From Nitriliruptor sp040882075 (GTDB lineage Bacteria > Actinomycetota > Nitriliruptoria > Nitriliruptorales > Nitriliruptoraceae), in contig NZ_JBBEBZ010000195.1 in NCBI RefSeq assembly GCF_040882075.1, forward strand, positions 1 through 12,475: 12,475 bases of DNA, in the 5' to 3' direction. Positions 6,596-12,475 of this stretch are shown one piece after another (the stretch's first letter is position 1; the number at the start of each line of letters is the position of its first letter). The position numbers were made by a program, and so were the translations under genes. The notes below the pieces were generated by a model. It made no database searches and was not told the origin of the DNA. It worked only from the letters and a program-made list of their open reading frames with translations.

Positions 6596-7492
6596 ATGCA
6601 CGATCACGCGACCGTCTCGGCCGGCGCCCGCCACGTGGGGCGGCTGACCATCGCGGTCGGGCTCGTCGCGGTCACCTTCGTGGTCGAGCTGGTGGTGGCG
6701 TTGCTGACCGGCTCGCTGGCGCTGCTGTCGGACGCGGGCCACCTCGCCACGGACCTCGCCGGGCTGGTGATGGCGCTGGCCGCGATCAGGATCGCCGCGA
6801 CCGGCCGCGCTTCGACCGCGCTGACCTACGGCTGGCACCGGCTCGAGATCCTGGCCGCGCTCGGCAACAGCCTGCTGCTGCTCGGCATCGCCGGGTTCGT
6901 CGTGTTCGAGGCCTTCCGGCGCCTCGGGGCACCGCCGGACCTCGAACCCGTCCCGCTGCTGGTGGTCGCCACGCTCGGGTTGGTCGTCAACCTCGTCACG
7001 GCGGCGTTGCTGCGGGACGGCGCCGAGGAGAGCATCAACCTCGAGGGGGCCAGGCTCGAGGTGCTCGCCGACGCGGTCGGTTCGGTCGGCGTCATCGTCG
7101 CGGCCGTCGTCATCCTGGTGACCGGGTGGACCGGTGCCGACACGGTCGTCGCGTTGGCCGTCGCGGCGTGGGTGCTGCCGCGCGCGCTCCGGCTCGGGTA
7201 CCGGGCCCTGCGCGTCCTGGTCCAGGCGGCGCCCGAGGGGCTCGACCTCGTGGCGGTCAGCGACGAACTCGCCGACCTCGACGGTGTCGCGGGCGTGCAC
7301 GACCTGCACGCGTGGACGCTCACCTCGGGCCTCGACGTCGCCTCGGTCCACATGCAGCTCCGACCGGCCGCCGACCCCCACGCGGTCCTCCACGCCGTCG
7401 AGCGCACCCTCACCGAGCATCACGGCATCGTGCGGACGACGGTCCAGCTCGAGCCCGACGAGCACGACTGTGGGCCCGAGGAGGTCTGCTGA
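6596..7492 (+). CDS. cation diffusion facilitator (CDF) divalent metal efflux protein
   Basis: CDF proteins export Zn, Co, Cd or similar ions in exchange for protons. The 298-residue product has six hydrophobic segments (about 15-37, 44-66, 85-105, 118-139, 157-177, 181-196). TM2 has SDAGHLATDL, giving H49 and D53 of the transport site; the YGWHRLEILAALGNS motif follows. TM5 has LEVLADAVGSVG, giving E155 and D159. Most zinc-type CDFs have His at the E155 position, so the site is HD-ED. The C-terminal cytoplasmic domain (about 208-298) includes VHDLHAWTLTSG and ends in a Cys/His-containing tail (HDCGPEEVC). ATG at 6596 is chosen for GGAGG 4 nt upstream; the open frame begins at 6416 but the extra 60 residues are Arg/Pro-rich and not CDF-like. 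It is convergent with mutY, only 9 bp apart. Confidence 0.93.
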   Translation: MHDHATVSAGARHVGRLTIAVGLVAVTFVVELVVALLTGSLALLSDAGHLATDLAGLVMALAAIRIAATGRASTALTYGWHRLEILAALGNSLLLLGIAGFVVFEAFRRLGAPPDLEPVPLLVVATLGLVVNLVTAALLRDGAEESINLEGARLEVLADAVGSVGVIVAAVVILVTGWTGADTVVALAVAAWVLPRALRLGYRALRVLVQAAPEGLDLVAVSDELADLDGVAGVHDLHAWTLTSGLDVASVHMQLRPAADPHAVLHAVERTLTEHHGIVRTTVQLEPDEHDCGPEEVC

Positions 7493-7501
7493 GACGGAGG
7501 G

Positions 7502-8404
7502 TCAGGCCGGGAGCAGGAGCTGCCCGTCGGCGTACTCGGCCAGCCCGTCCCCGACCAGGCCGTCGGCGACGCGGCGAGCACGGTCGGGGTCCTCGGGCCA
7601 GCCGGCGGCGTCCGCGAGGCGTTCGAGCTCGAGAGGTCCGGTGCGGAGCGCCTGCACCAGACGGCCCCGGCCCTGGCGGTCGGAGCCGTCGAACCGGGAC
7701 TGGGTCCCCGAGGTGCCCGCGCTGCCGTCCGCGGGGTCGGGGTCCGGCCACCCGCTCCGGGCCCAACGGCAACGGTCCGCCACGGGGCAGCGGTCACAGC
7801 GGGGGGAACGCTTGACGCAGACGGTCGCGCCGAGGTCGAGGATCGCCTGGTTCCACTCCCACCCACGTCCGAGCGGGACCAGCTCGTCGGCGTGATCCTG
7901 CACCTCGCGGACGGTGAGCCGCTCGCCGGCCACGGCCCGGGCGATGACACGGGCCGCGTTGGTGTCCACGACCCCGTTGTCACGCTCGAAGGCGAACGTC
8001 AGCACGGCCCGAGCGGTGTAGGGCCCGATGCCGGGGAGGGCGAGCAGCGCATCGAGATCGTCGGGCAGCCGACCCCCGTGGCGCTCGACGAGGAGCGTCG
8101 CGGTCCGGTGGAGGCTGATCGCGCGCCGGTTGTAGCCGAGCCCCGCCCACGCCCGGACGACCTCGGCGGGTGCCGCGTCGGCGCAGGAGGCCGGGTCCGG
8201 GAACCGGTCGAGGAAGGCGCGGTAGCGCGGTTCGACGCGGGCGACCTGCGTCTGCTGCAGCATCAGCTCACTGACCAGGATCGCCCAGGGGTCGCGGGTG
8301 CGACGCCACGGCAGATCCCGACGCGTCCGCTCGCTCCACGCGAGGAGCTGCTCGGCGAGGCGGCGGTGCGGCGGCGCGGCCAGAGGCCCCGTCGTCGATG
8401 GCAC
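7502..8404 (-). CDS. mutY: A/G-specific adenine DNA glycosylase MutY (short form)
   Basis: MutY removes adenine mispaired with 8-oxoguanine. The 300-residue product has the glycosylase core with catalytic acid E46 (VSELMLQQTQV), GLGYNRRAISLH (88-99), the helix-hairpin-helix LPGIGPYTAR (123-132), catalytic D147 (VVDTNAARVIAR), and a 4Fe-4S loop with C196-x6-C203-x2-C206-x5-C212. The Nudix-like 8-oxoG-recognising domain of E. coli MutY is absent. Instead there is a short tail with a winged-helix-like segment (about 236-300: RFDGSDRQGRGRLVQALR, RRVADGLVGDGLAEY), as in other actinobacterial MutY proteins. GTG at 8404 has only a weak ribosome site, so the start is less certain. It converges with the CDF gene, leaving no room for a separate terminator. 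Confidence 0.94.
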   Translation of the reverse strand: MPSTTGPLAAPPHRRLAEQLLAWSERTRRDLPWRRTRDPWAILVSELMLQQTQVARVEPRYRAFLDRFPDPASCADAAPAEVVRAWAGLGYNRRAISLHRTATLLVERHGGRLPDDLDALLALPGIGPYTARAVLTFAFERDNGVVDTNAARVIARAVAGERLTVREVQDHADELVPLGRGWEWNQAILDLGATVCVKRSPRCDRCPVADRCRWARSGWPDPDPADGSAGTSGTQSRFDGSDRQGRGRLVQALRTGPLELERLADAAGWPEDPDRARRVADGLVGDGLAEYADGQLLLPA

Positions 8405-8436
8405 GTGCTGACCCGATCGGTCCGGAGGAGCCGCGG

Positions 8437-8442
8437 AGGCTA
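8437..8442 (-). promoter_or_regulatory. candidate -10 element upstream of mutY
   Basis: TAGCCT on the minus strand inside GCTAGCCT, 32 nt before the mutY GTG. It is the third copy of this 8-mer in the window. An overlapping pair of inverted repeats lies just upstream (8452-8469), in the -35 zone. Confidence 0.4.
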
Positions 8443-8451
8443 GCGACCCCT

Positions 8452-8469
8452 GCAGGTGACCTGCGTCAC
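8452..8469. repeat. two interleaved inverted repeats upstream of mutY
   Basis: GCAGGT-G-ACCTGC (8452-8464) overlaps GTGAC-CTGC-GTCAC (8456-8469). They cover the stop codon of the YeaQ-like gene and the -35 zone of the mutY promoter candidate. This could be an operator or a short terminator hairpin; neither is proven. Confidence 0.35.
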
Positions 8470-8720
8470 ACCTTGCCGGTGCGTTCGAGCACGAACAGGA
8501 CGATCAGGACACCGATGATGGACCCGATGATCCCGGCCGCGGAGAGGCCGAAACCGTCGTCCCCGAACAGCAGCGTGCCGAGCGTGCCGCCGATGAGCGA
8601 GCCGACCATCCCGAGCAGCGCGGTCCCGACGAAGCCCATCTTCTGTTCGCCCGGCATGAGCAGGCGCCCGAGGTAGCCGGCGATGATGCCGATGATGATG
8701 AACCCGATGATGCTCAGCAT
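8466..8720 (-). CDS. GlsB/YeaQ/YmgE family small membrane protein
   Basis: The 84-residue, highly hydrophobic product has three transmembrane segments (about 3-22, 28-50, 57-78) rich in Gly. It carries family features: an IIGIIAGYLGRLLMPGEQ N-terminal segment, a GFVGTALLGMVGSLIGG centre and a C-terminal GIIGSIIGVLIVLFVL helix. The family is annotated as transglycosylase-associated, but no such activity is established; members are often linked to stress. ATG at 8720 has GGGAG 7 nt upstream; an open frame to 8765 adds 15 non-hydrophobic residues and is rejected. It lies 61 bp upstream of mutY on the same strand. Confidence 0.9.
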   Translation of the reverse strand: MLSIIGFIIIGIIAGYLGRLLMPGEQKMGFVGTALLGMVGSLIGGTLGTLLFGDDGFGLSAAGIIGSIIGVLIVLFVLERTGKV

Positions 8721-8821
8721 GTTGTCGCTCCCTGGTCGCGTCCACGCGACTGCTGCTCGCGTCACCTGATGTGTAGGTGCTCCGCGCGCGCAGCGGGGGA
8801 ACTCGGCGGGTCCTGCCGGCC

Positions 8822-8860
8822 CCCACCTCGCCGGTCCGATGTCCGATGGGCCGGGGTGGG
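8822..8860 (-). terminator. candidate terminator after the dtxR-family gene
   Basis: An imperfect stem CCCACC...CCGG / CCGG..GGTGGG (arms 8822-8834 and 8851-8860) lies 10 bp past the dtxR stop. A tandem TCCGATG appears in the loop. There is no T-tract. Confidence 0.3.
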
Positions 8861-8870
8861 AGCCCCCAGA

Positions 8871-9524
8871 TCAGGCGGGTGTGACGAAGACGAGCTTGGC
8901 GTCACCCTCGTCGAGCACCACGACCTCGCCGTCGCGACGCAGCTCGACCACGTCCGCGCCGCGGGCGAGCTCGACGGTGGTGCCGGACCACATCCGGCGA
9001 CGCTCGAGCTCCTGGATGACGTCGTGGTCACCCTGCAGGTGCTCGGAGAAGTAGCTGATCGTGACCCGTCCCTCGTTGGCGTCGGCGAGGCTGACCGGTT
9101 CGGACCCGTCCCGGGCCGCGCCGGGGATCGGGTTGCCGTACGGCGAGGTCGTCGGGTTGCCGAGGAACTCGGTCAGCTTGGCCTCGACCCGGTCGGAGAT
9201 GACGTGCTCCCAGCGACACGCCTCCTCGTGGACGTGCTCGTGCTCGAGCCCGAGGACGTCGACCAGCAGCCGCTCGGCCAGGCGGTGCTTGCGCATGACG
9301 TGCTCGGCCCGGGTGCGGCCCTCGGAGGTCAGCGACACGACACGGTCGCCACCGAGGACGGCCATGCCGCTCTGTTCGAGCTTCGCGACCCCCTCGGAGA
9401 CCGCGGGCGCCGACAGTCCGAGGCGCTCGGCGAGCCGGGCCCGCAACGGCGGGACGCCCTCCTCCTCGAGCTCGAGGACGGTGCGCAGGTACATCTCGAC
9501 CGCTTCGCTCGGCTGGTGGCTCAC
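8871..9524 (-). CDS. DtxR/IdeR-family metal-dependent transcriptional regulator
   Basis: This regulator represses metal-uptake genes when bound to Fe or Mn. The 217-residue product has the winged-helix DNA-binding domain (about 5-70; recognition helix SAPAVSEGVAKLE), the dimerisation and metal domain (about 71-140) and an SH3-like C-terminus (about 145-217). All DtxR ligands are visible, shifted by +1: primary site H80, E84, H99 and ancillary site M11, C103, E106, H107 (VHEEACRWEHV). Cys at 103 is the iron-type (IdeR/DtxR) choice rather than the Glu/Asp set of manganese-type MntR. GTG at 9524 is chosen for GGGAG 5 nt upstream. It is divergent from the metal ABC importer, 96 bp away. It may control that importer, but no good DtxR box is seen. 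Confidence 0.93.
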   Translation of the reverse strand: MSHQPSEAVEMYLRTVLELEEEGVPPLRARLAERLGLSAPAVSEGVAKLEQSGMAVLGGDRVVSLTSEGRTRAEHVMRKHRLAERLLVDVLGLEHEHVHEEACRWEHVISDRVEAKLTEFLGNPTTSPYGNPIPGAARDGSEPVSLADANEGRVTISYFSEHLQGDHDVIQELERRRMWSGTTVELARGADVVELRRDGEVVVLDEGDAKLVFVTPA

Positions 9525-9556
9525 GGCGACTCCCTGGAACGCACGCTGGTCCTCCC

Positions 9557-9586
9557 AGGGTAACCGCGGCCGGGACGGCGTACCCT
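9557..9586. promoter_or_regulatory. possible face-to-face divergent promoters, dtxR-like / importer
   Basis: AGGGTA (9557-9562) and TACCCT (9581-9586) form an inverted repeat with an 18-bp spacer. Each reads TACCCT (TANNNT) on its own strand, and the distance to the start codon is almost equal (32 nt to the dtxR-like GTG, 34 nt to the ATPase GTG). They would be overlapping divergent -10 elements. No matching -35 is visible. Confidence 0.35.
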
Positions 9587-9595
9587 CGACCTTGT

Positions 9596-9610
9596 TGCGA
9601 ACCCGACGCA
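9596..9610 (+). promoter_or_regulatory. degenerate 7-1-7 operator at the ATPase gene
   Basis: TGCGAAC-C-CGACGCA matches the palindrome at 11326-11340 in the whole left arm and four of seven bases of the right arm. It directly abuts the AGGAG ribosome site of the ATPase gene. It is the likely weaker binding site of the same regulator. Confidence 0.5.
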
Positions 9611-9620
9611 GGAGTGGACC

Positions 9621-10448
9621 GTGCTCGCCAGCCCCGACGCGGGCGTGAGCTTCGAGGCCGTGAGCACCGGGTACGACGGTGCCACGGTCCTGCGTGACCT
9701 GACGTGGTCGATCCCGCGGGGCGCCCTCGTCGGTCTCGTCGGCCCCTCCGGGGCGGGCAAGACCACCCTCGTCCGCACCCTGACGGGGGCCGCGACGCTG
9801 CACGCCGGTCGGGTCCAGGTGCTCGGCCAGGACGTCGGGCGACGTGGATCGCCCCACGTCGGCCTCGTCCCGCAGCTCGGGGGCGTGGACTGGGACTTCC
9901 CCATCCAGGTCCGCCACGCGGTCCTGCTCGGGATCGCCGCGTCCTCGGCCCGGGTCCCCTGGTTCTCGCGGGCCGAACGCCGGCGCGCCGACGAGCTGCT
10001 CGAACGCCTCGGGCTGGCGGGGACCGGCGACCGCCACATCCGCGAGCTGTCCGGCGGCCAGCGCCAACGGATGTTCCTGGCCCGCGCGATGCTCCGTCGC
10101 TGCGAGGTCCTGCTGCTCGACGAGCCCACCAGCGGCGTCGACCTCGCCACCCGCCACGACATCCTCCACCTCATCGCCGAGCTGTGGCACGACGGGATGA
10201 CGGTGCTGATCACCACCCACGACCTCAACTGGGTCGCCGCGCAGCTGCCACGGATCGCGCTGCTCGACGGGACGATCGTCGCCGACGGACCACCGCACGA
10301 GGTGCTGACCGAGGAGCTGGTCGAGCGGACCTACGGCGCCCGGATGCGCATCATCCGCGACGGGGACCAGGTCGTGGTCACCGACGAGCACCCCGTCCTC
10401 GGACCGCGACGGGCCGACCAAGTCGCCGAGCCCGGCGGCGTGGCGTGA
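9621..10448 (+). CDS. zinc/manganese-type ABC transporter ATP-binding protein
   Basis: This is the ATPase of a metal importer. The 275-residue product has Walker A GPSGAGKTT (41-49), Q-loop Gln in LVPQ (85), the VDWDFPI segment typical of Mn/Zn-importer ATPases, signature LSGGQ (143-147), Walker B LLLDEP (164-169), D-loop SGVD and His switch TTHD (H200). The GTG start at 9621 has AGGAG 6 nt upstream. The stop overlaps the permease GTG in a GTGA, so both are translationally coupled. It is the first gene of the importer operon and has the degenerate 7-1-7 site and a TACCCT -10 candidate upstream. Confidence 0.95.
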   Translation: MLASPDAGVSFEAVSTGYDGATVLRDLTWSIPRGALVGLVGPSGAGKTTLVRTLTGAATLHAGRVQVLGQDVGRRGSPHVGLVPQLGGVDWDFPIQVRHAVLLGIAASSARVPWFSRAERRRADELLERLGLAGTGDRHIRELSGGQRQRMFLARAMLRRCEVLLLDEPTSGVDLATRHDILHLIAELWHDGMTVLITTHDLNWVAAQLPRIALLDGTIVADGPPHEVLTEELVERTYGARMRIIRDGDQVVVTDEHPVLGPRRADQVAEPGGVA

Positions 10449-11320
10449 GCCTGCTCACCGAACCGCTCGCCTACGCGTTCTTCACCCGCGCCCTGCTCGC
10501 CGCGCTGCTCGTCGGTGCGACCTGCGGCGCGCTCAGCACCTTCGTGGTCCTGCGCCGCATGAGCTACATCGGCCACGGCCTGGCCCATAGCGTGCTCGGT
10601 GGCGTGGCCGTCGGCGCCGCGCTCGGGTACGGGATCTACCCGGGAGCGGTCGTGGCGACGCTCGTCAGCGCGCTGCTGATCGACCGGGTCGCCCGGCGCC
10701 GGGGTCTGCACGCGGATGCCGCCATCGGGGTGGTGACCACCGCCATGTTCGCGATCGGCATCGTCGCCGTCAGCGTGACCCGGACCCCCGGCGTGAACAC
10801 CGAGGCCATCCTGTTCGGCAACGTGCTCGGCGTCACGGCCACGGACCTCTGGCTCGCCGTCGGCGCTGCGGTGGTCCTCGCGGCCGTGCTCTTCACCGCC
10901 TACAAGCCGCTGTTGGCGGTCACCTTCGACCCCGACGCCGCGGCCACGTCCGGGGTGCGGGCCGACGTCATCGAGGTGGCGATCACCCTCCTGACCGCGG
11001 GGGTCGTGATCGCCTCGGTGCGCGTGCTCGGGGTGCTGCTCGTGGCAGCCGCCGTGGTCATCCCGGCATCGTTGGCCCGGCTCGTGACCGACTCGTTCCC
11101 GGTGATGCTCATCACCTCGACGTTGGTGGGGCTGGCCTCCGGCGCCATCGGGCTGTACGCCTCGTTCCACCTCGACGTCCCGAGCGGCGCGTCGATCGTG
11201 CTGGCCGCCAGCGCCCTGTTCGCCGTGACCCTCGTGGCCACGGCCCTCCAAGGTCGTGGCGAGGTGCGACGGGCCCGGTCGGCGGGTGGGGCGCTGGCGC
11301 CACGAGCACCGAGCCCCTAA
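10445..11320 (+). CDS. zinc/manganese-type ABC transporter permease
   Basis: This is the membrane subunit of the importer (ABC-3 family, ZnuB/MntB-like). The 291-residue product has about eight hydrophobic segments and the family segment FVVLRRMSYIGHGLAHSVLG (33-52), GVNTEAILFGNVLG (116-129), and a final set GVLLVAAAVVIPASLARL and TLVGLASGAIGLYASFHLDVPSGASIVL. The C-terminus is a short basic, Ala/Pro-rich cytoplasmic tail. Start GTG 10445 overlaps the ATPase stop by 4 bp; a longer open frame from 9704 in the same frame overlaps the ATPase gene and is not protein-like. Stop TAA at 11318-11320. Confidence 0.94.
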   Translation: MSLLTEPLAYAFFTRALLAALLVGATCGALSTFVVLRRMSYIGHGLAHSVLGGVAVGAALGYGIYPGAVVATLVSALLIDRVARRRGLHADAAIGVVTTAMFAIGIVAVSVTRTPGVNTEAILFGNVLGVTATDLWLAVGAAVVLAAVLFTAYKPLLAVTFDPDAAATSGVRADVIEVAITLLTAGVVIASVRVLGVLLVAAAVVIPASLARLVTDSFPVMLITSTLVGLASGAIGLYASFHLDVPSGASIVLAASALFAVTLVATALQGRGEVRRARSAGGALAPRAPSP

Positions 11321-11325
11321 CCTCT

Positions 11326-11340
11326 TGCGAACCGTTCGCA
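11326..11340 (+). promoter_or_regulatory. perfect 15-bp 7-1-7 palindrome (Fur/Zur-type geometry)
   Basis: TGCGAAC-C-GTTCGCA is a perfect inverted repeat with a single central base, the architecture of Fur-family boxes. It lies between the permease stop and the binding-protein gene, with its last base being the first A of the AGGAG ribosome site. It could be a DNA operator, or in RNA a 6-bp hairpin that hides the ribosome site. Confidence 0.6.
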
Positions 11341-11348
11341 GGAGTGCC

Positions 11349-12428
11349 GTGAGGTCCCACCCGTCCCGTTCCACCGCCGCTCTCGCTGCGGTCGCTGTGG
11401 TGCTGGCCGCGTGCGGGACCGCGCAGGACGGTCCGGATCAGGCCGCCCCGGACGACGAGCCGACGGCCGAGGCACCGGACGGCGGATCGACGGACGTCGA
11501 CGCCGCCGAGGCCTCCGAGGGCCCGGACCTGCGCATCGTGTCCACCGTGGCGCCCATCGCCGACGTCGTCGCCCAGGTCCTCGGTGACCGCGGCGAGGTG
11601 CACGCGTTGGTGCCCGCCGGGATGGACTCGCACAACTACGAACCGCGCCCGAGCGACGTGGCGCCGCTGAGCGAGGCGGACGCGTTCATCGACAACGGCC
11701 TCGATCTGAACCCCGCCGCGGTCGCGCTCGCCGAGGCGAACCTGCCCGCGGGGGCCCCGGTCGTGCTGCTCGGCGACGAGGCGCTCGACGCTGACGCGCT
11801 GTCGGACGAGCAGTGGCACAGCCACGACGACGGCCAGCCCCACACCCACGGAGAGCAGGGATCTGTGGGTGCGAACCCACACGTGTGGACCAGCGTCCCG
11901 AACGTCGTGGCCTACGTCCGCGTCATCGCCGCGGCGCTCACCGACCTCGATCCCGAGGGGGCCGACGGCTACGCGGAGCGTGCCGCCACCTACGTCGAGG
12001 AGCTCGAGGAGCTCGACGCCGCGGTCCGAGCCGCGGTCGACACCCTCGCTGATGACCGCCGCAAGCTCGTCGTCTACCACGACGCCTGGACCTACTTCGG
12101 GCGCGAGTACGGGCTGGAGGTCGTCGCCGCGGTCCAGCCCTCGGGCCACGCCGAGCCCTCCGCCAGCGACGTGCGCGCCATCATCGACCAGATCCGCGCC
12201 GAGGACGTCCCGGCCGTCTTCGGGGCCGAGGAGTTCGCCAACTCCGTGACCAGCGCGATCGCCGACGAGACGGGTGCGAGCTACGTGGGCGACCTCGCCG
12301 ACGACACCCTGCCGGGCGCCCCGGGGGATCCGGAGCACAGCTACGTCGGGATGCTCGCCACCAACGCCGCACGCATCGTCGACGCGCTCGGCGGCGACGC
12401 GTCTGCGCTCGCCCCCTGGACCGTCTGA
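11349..12428 (+). CDS. zinc-type metal-binding lipoprotein of the ABC importer
   Basis: This is the substrate-binding component (cluster A-I, ZnuA/TroA-like). The 359-residue product has a lipoprotein signal with lipobox LAAC (C22), then an acidic linker (about 27-60). Binding domains follow with His ligands H95 (GMDSHNYEPRPSD), H178 (NPHVWTS) and H244 (VYHDAWTYFGREYGL), plus an Asp near 318-319 (DLADDTLPG). A His/Asp-rich loop (157-167, HSHDDGQPHTH) lies between the first and second ligand, as in zinc-specific members, favouring Zn over Mn; this is inference. Start GTG 11349 has AGGAG 4 nt upstream. It follows the permease by 28 bp and is preceded by the 15-bp palindrome, so it may be regulated separately from the first two genes. 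Confidence 0.94.
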   Translation: MRSHPSRSTAALAAVAVVLAACGTAQDGPDQAAPDDEPTAEAPDGGSTDVDAAEASEGPDLRIVSTVAPIADVVAQVLGDRGEVHALVPAGMDSHNYEPRPSDVAPLSEADAFIDNGLDLNPAAVALAEANLPAGAPVVLLGDEALDADALSDEQWHSHDDGQPHTHGEQGSVGANPHVWTSVPNVVAYVRVIAAALTDLDPEGADGYAERAATYVEELEELDAAVRAAVDTLADDRRKLVVYHDAWTYFGREYGLEVVAAVQPSGHAEPSASDVRAIIDQIRAEDVPAVFGAEEFANSVTSAIADETGASYVGDLADDTLPGAPGDPEHSYVGMLATNAARIVDALGGDASALAPWTV

Positions 12429-12438
12429 GGTCCAGGGG
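12413..12438 (+). terminator. hairpin at the end of the importer operon
   Basis: CCCCTGGACC / GGTCCAGGGG is a perfect 10-bp inverted repeat with a 6-nt loop GTCTGA that contains the TGA stop of the binding-protein gene. No T-tract follows, as is common for GC-rich actinobacterial terminators. A second smaller stem (CCAGG/CCTGG, 12432-12446) overlaps it. Confidence 0.5.
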
Positions 12439-12456
12439 TCGCCTGGCCCCGGACGA

Positions 12457-12475
12457 GGGGGGGGGGGGGGGGGGG
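12457..12475. other. poly-G run at the window end (likely artefact)
   Basis: Nineteen consecutive G end the window after ordinary sequence. This is the typical signature of two-colour sequencing dark cycles at a contig end, not a biological feature. Confidence 0.8.

Noticed and set aside
5123..7465. Very long open frames antisense or shifted to the helicase and CDF genes (up to about 780 codons, e.g. also 5446-7815)
   Set aside because: They overlap well-supported genes, are made of Arg/Ala/Pro/Gly-rich sequence without motifs, and arise because GC-rich DNA has few stop codons.
7502..8404. MutY as a truncated gene because the Nudix-like C-terminal domain is missing
   Set aside because: The reading frame ends cleanly, the length matches short actinobacterial MutY proteins of about 300 residues, and all catalytic and Fe-S residues are present.
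11316..11323. CCTAACCT resembling half of a DtxR/IdeR box before the binding-protein gene
   Set aside because: It includes the permease stop codon, lacks the symmetric second half, and the adjacent 7-1-7 palindrome explains the region better. TAACCT may be a -10 element.
12457..12475. Poly-G tract as a G-quadruplex or telomere-like end
   Set aside because: An uninterrupted G run at the very end of the sequence is best explained as a sequencing artefact.

Overview
The window is a very GC-rich stretch of bacterial chromosome with almost no non-coding space. Third codon positions are nearly all G or C, and 10 of the 13 complete genes appear to start with GTG. A CarD transcription factor, a DisA c-di-AMP synthase, an IdeR-type DtxR regulator and a short MutY together indicate an actinobacterium, possibly a deep-branching one. 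The sequence ends in a run of 19 G, which looks like a sequencing artefact at a contig end, so this is probably a draft or metagenome contig.

Layout. (1) Positions 1-55 hold the last codons of a plus-strand gene that enters from outside. (2) A long minus-strand block runs from about 6350 down to 148, in transcription order: an XPB-like SF2 helicase with an N-terminal winged-helix-like region, disA, carD, a membrane-anchored PIN/TRAM protein of the YacL type, ispD, and after a 347-bp gap with a duplicated 64-bp element, a small coiled-coil membrane protein. The disA / PIN-TRAM / ispD order matches the conserved radA-disA-yacL-ispD neighbourhood of Firmicutes. Here carD is inserted and radA and ispF are absent. 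(3) A CDF metal-efflux gene lies on the plus strand at 6596-7492, divergent from the helicase and convergent with mutY. (4) mutY and a small GlsB/YeaQ-type membrane protein lie on the minus strand. (5) A metal-homeostasis module closes the window. A DtxR/IdeR-type repressor (minus) diverges from a three-gene ABC metal importer (plus): ATPase, permease, and a lipoprotein binding protein with a His-rich loop typical of zinc-binding members.

How the genes work together. The minus-strand block combines genome maintenance (helicase, DisA, and MutY nearby) with rRNA/housekeeping promoter control (CarD), an RNase-like PIN/TRAM protein and the MEP isoprenoid pathway (IspD). The metal module probably imports Zn or Mn, while the CDF protein exports divalent metal. 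The best regulatory signal is a 15-bp perfect 7-1-7 palindrome at the binding-protein gene, with a degenerate copy at the ATPase gene. This is the geometry of Fur/Zur-family boxes rather than DtxR boxes. It suggests that a Zur-like regulator encoded elsewhere controls the importer, despite the adjacent dtxR.

I see no CRISPR array, tRNA, rRNA, insertion sequence or phage gene. No clearly new multi-gene system is evident. The most notable points are the regulatory motifs, the repeat element and the rearranged disA neighbourhood.
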